The notes beneath the pieces are model-generated. The model did not search any database. It worked only from the letters and a program-made list of their open reading frames with translations, and had not been told where the DNA came from. The position numbers and the translations under genes were made by a program. From contig JAZLCO010000131.1 of the NCBI GenBank assembly GCA_045614225.1, positions 1-31,827 on the forward strand: a stretch of 31,827 nucleotides of DNA, in the 5' to 3' direction. The first letter of the stretch is position 1. Each line of letters begins with the position of its first letter. The stretch is from UBA9715 sp045614225. Lineage in GTDB: Bacteria; Actinomycetota; Coriobacteriia; Coriobacteriales; Eggerthellaceae. Shown here in pieces: positions 31,009 to 31,827 of this stretch.

Positions 31009-31067
31009 TAGACCCCCTTACAGTATTTCCTTGCGATTCGAAGCCAAGGCGCGTTCCCCTAATAGCA

Positions 31068-31091
31068 GGAAGCCCGCCGAAGCGGGCTTCC
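31068..31091 (-). terminator. Terminator of the second surface gene
   Basis: A 10-bp perfect stem GGAAGCCCGC/GCGGGCTTCC with loop CGAA. Stem and flanks (AGCAGGAAGCCCGCC, GCGGGCTTCCTTGGTT) are the same as at 21443-21468, pointing to duplication of the gene end together with its terminator. Confidence 0.75.
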
Positions 31092-31140
31092 TTGGTTACG
31101 GCCTCATGGAAGGGAACTGTCCCCTCTCATGCTTGCTGCG

Positions 31141-31620
31141 TTACAGGCTCGCGGGACCTGCCGGGACGAAGCCGGTCTGCGGGGTCTGCTGCTGCTCCTC
31201 GTCATCACCGTCGTCCGTGGTCTTCTTCGTAGCGATTGCCAGGACGATGTTGATGATGCCGATGATGCCGAACACGATCGACCAGTTGTCGAAGATCGCC
31301 ATCGGCTGCGTGAGGTCCTGGGTCAGGACGAACAGGACGATGGAGCCGACTGCCGGGATGATCGACAGGATGCGCGCGATGCGCTTGCGCTTGAAGATCT
31401 GGTCTTCTTCAACCTCCTCGCCGTTGGCGGTCTTGGCTGCTGCGGTCTCCTCGTCGTCGCCTTCCTCGCGGTTGCGGCCGAGCGCGAAGATCAGCATGAT
31501 GATCGACAGGATCGTCGCCACGACGGTGCAGATCAGGTCGAACAGCGACCAGGATCCGCCGTCGCCGAGGGCGTTGCCGTCGTCCTCGATAGTCTGGGCC
31601 TGAGGCGTCGGGTTGTCAGC
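31141..31620 (-). repeat. Conserved 3' domain, copy 2 (three-helix anchor)
   Basis: Counterpart of 21514-21975. Both encode SWSLFDLI, a helix, an acidic loop with KRKR, a second helix with VLFVLTQDLTQPMAIFD, a third helix with VFGIIGIINIVLAI, and the same tail. Confidence 0.85.
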
Positions 31621-31827
31621 GATCGGCGTGACGGCCGGGGCTGCGGGCGCCGGCGGAACGACGGTCGCAGGCACGATAGGCGTCGGGGTCGGCGTCGGGG
31701 TCGGCGGAACCGGAGTCGGCGTCGGGGCCGGCGTCACGGGCGTCGGAGGAGCGGTGGCCGTGTCGGTCACCGGGATGTCCGGGTCGATCGGGTTGGGCGC
31801 AGTCGCCACGGCGGCGTTCGTGAGGGT
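31141..31827 (-). CDS. C-terminal part of a second surface protein of the same type (partial)
   Basis: 229 codons are visible; the 5' end lies beyond the right edge (the frame stays open to base 31827, and the first ATG inside is just an internal codon). The visible N-terminal part is a Pro/Thr linker (TLTNAAVATAPNPIDPD, then PTPVTPAPTPTPVPP-type repeats). It continues through PTPQAQTIEDDGNALGDGG into the three-helix domain shared with the giant gene, ending QQTPQTGFVPAGPASL. The LTNAAV start resembles the end of a DUF11-like domain (compare LTNTATV in the neighbour), so its upstream part is probably another repeat-rich exoprotein. Function as a surface protein is inferred from the neighbour. 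Confidence 0.85.
   Translation of the reverse strand, partial: TLTNAAVATAPNPIDPDIPVTDTATAPPTPVTPAPTPTPVPPTPTPTPTPIVPATVVPPAPAAPAVTPIADNPTPQAQTIEDDGNALGDGGSWSLFDLICTVVATILSIIMLIFALGRNREEGDDEETAAAKTANGEEVEEDQIFKRKRIARILSIIPAVGSIVLFVLTQDLTQPMAIFDNWSIVFGIIGIINIVLAIATKKTTDDGDDEEQQQTPQTGFVPAGPASL

Noticed and set aside
31141..31809. Complete 222-residue protein starting at 31809
   Set aside because: The frame is open to the window edge, the ATG lacks a ribosome-binding site and a signal peptide, and the sequence before it (LTNAAV) matches the domain end of the neighbour.

Overview
The window is a high-GC chromosomal segment. It probably comes from a gut-associated Coriobacteriia (Actinomycetota, Eggerthellaceae-like); this is inferred from the gene set: a secretin-less Tad pilus locus, a bile salt hydrolase, a DtxR-type regulator beside a DivIC-like division protein, and MBG-repeat surface proteins ending in TPQTG-like tails. 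The genus cannot be fixed from sequence reading alone.

Bases 1-7790 are mostly core metabolism: acetate kinase, shikimate dehydrogenase facing it, a ParE/RelE-Phd/YefM toxin-antitoxin pair, tRNA-Leu(UAA), an apparent minus-strand operon (DtxR/MntR-type regulator, DivIC/FtsB-like protein, Ppx/GppA phosphatase), threonine synthase, and a ModE-like single-domain regulator. Intergenic palindromes punctuate the region, including a 72-bp near-perfect inverted repeat at the left edge that has a shorter relative at 4297-4327.

Bases 7788-17830 hold one long, tightly overlapping minus-strand operon for a Tad/Flp type IVc pilus. In transcription order it reads rcpC/cpaB, tadZ/cpaE, tadA/cpaF, tadB, tadC, flp, a small TadE-like gene, tadE, a large TadG-like protein, another TadE-like protein, a membrane-anchored unknown, a DUF192 protein and a small zinc-ribbon protein. 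Many junctions are ATGA stop-start overlaps. No prepilin peptidase gene is inside the window. A promoter and a pair of 8-bp direct repeats exactly 30 bp apart lie upstream.

Bases 18093-20359 form an accessory pocket immediately after tRNA-Val(UAC): the tail of a HigA/XRE-like antitoxin gene, an intact BrnT/BrnA toxin-antitoxin pair, and two ORF6N-domain gene copies, one a remnant with an in-frame stop and one frameshifted. Both ORF6N copies carry a perfect but sequence-different palindrome at the same codons.

Bases 20360-31827 are surface and host-interaction genes. An intact choloylglycine (bile salt) hydrolase is followed, convergently, by a 3060-residue surface protein with two ZU5-like acidic modules, InlB/Listeria-Bacteroides-type repeats, a MucBP-like segment, eleven MBG-like repeats and two DUF11-like domains. 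It ends in an unusual three-helix membrane domain instead of a classical LPxTG anchor. A second gene entering from the right edge has almost the same C-terminal domain and the same downstream hairpin. The leader of the giant gene contains a ladder of four GTGGGA motifs, two of them displayed in hairpin loops and one at the ribosome-binding position, which suggests an RNA-level control. All calls are from reading the sequence; no database search was run.
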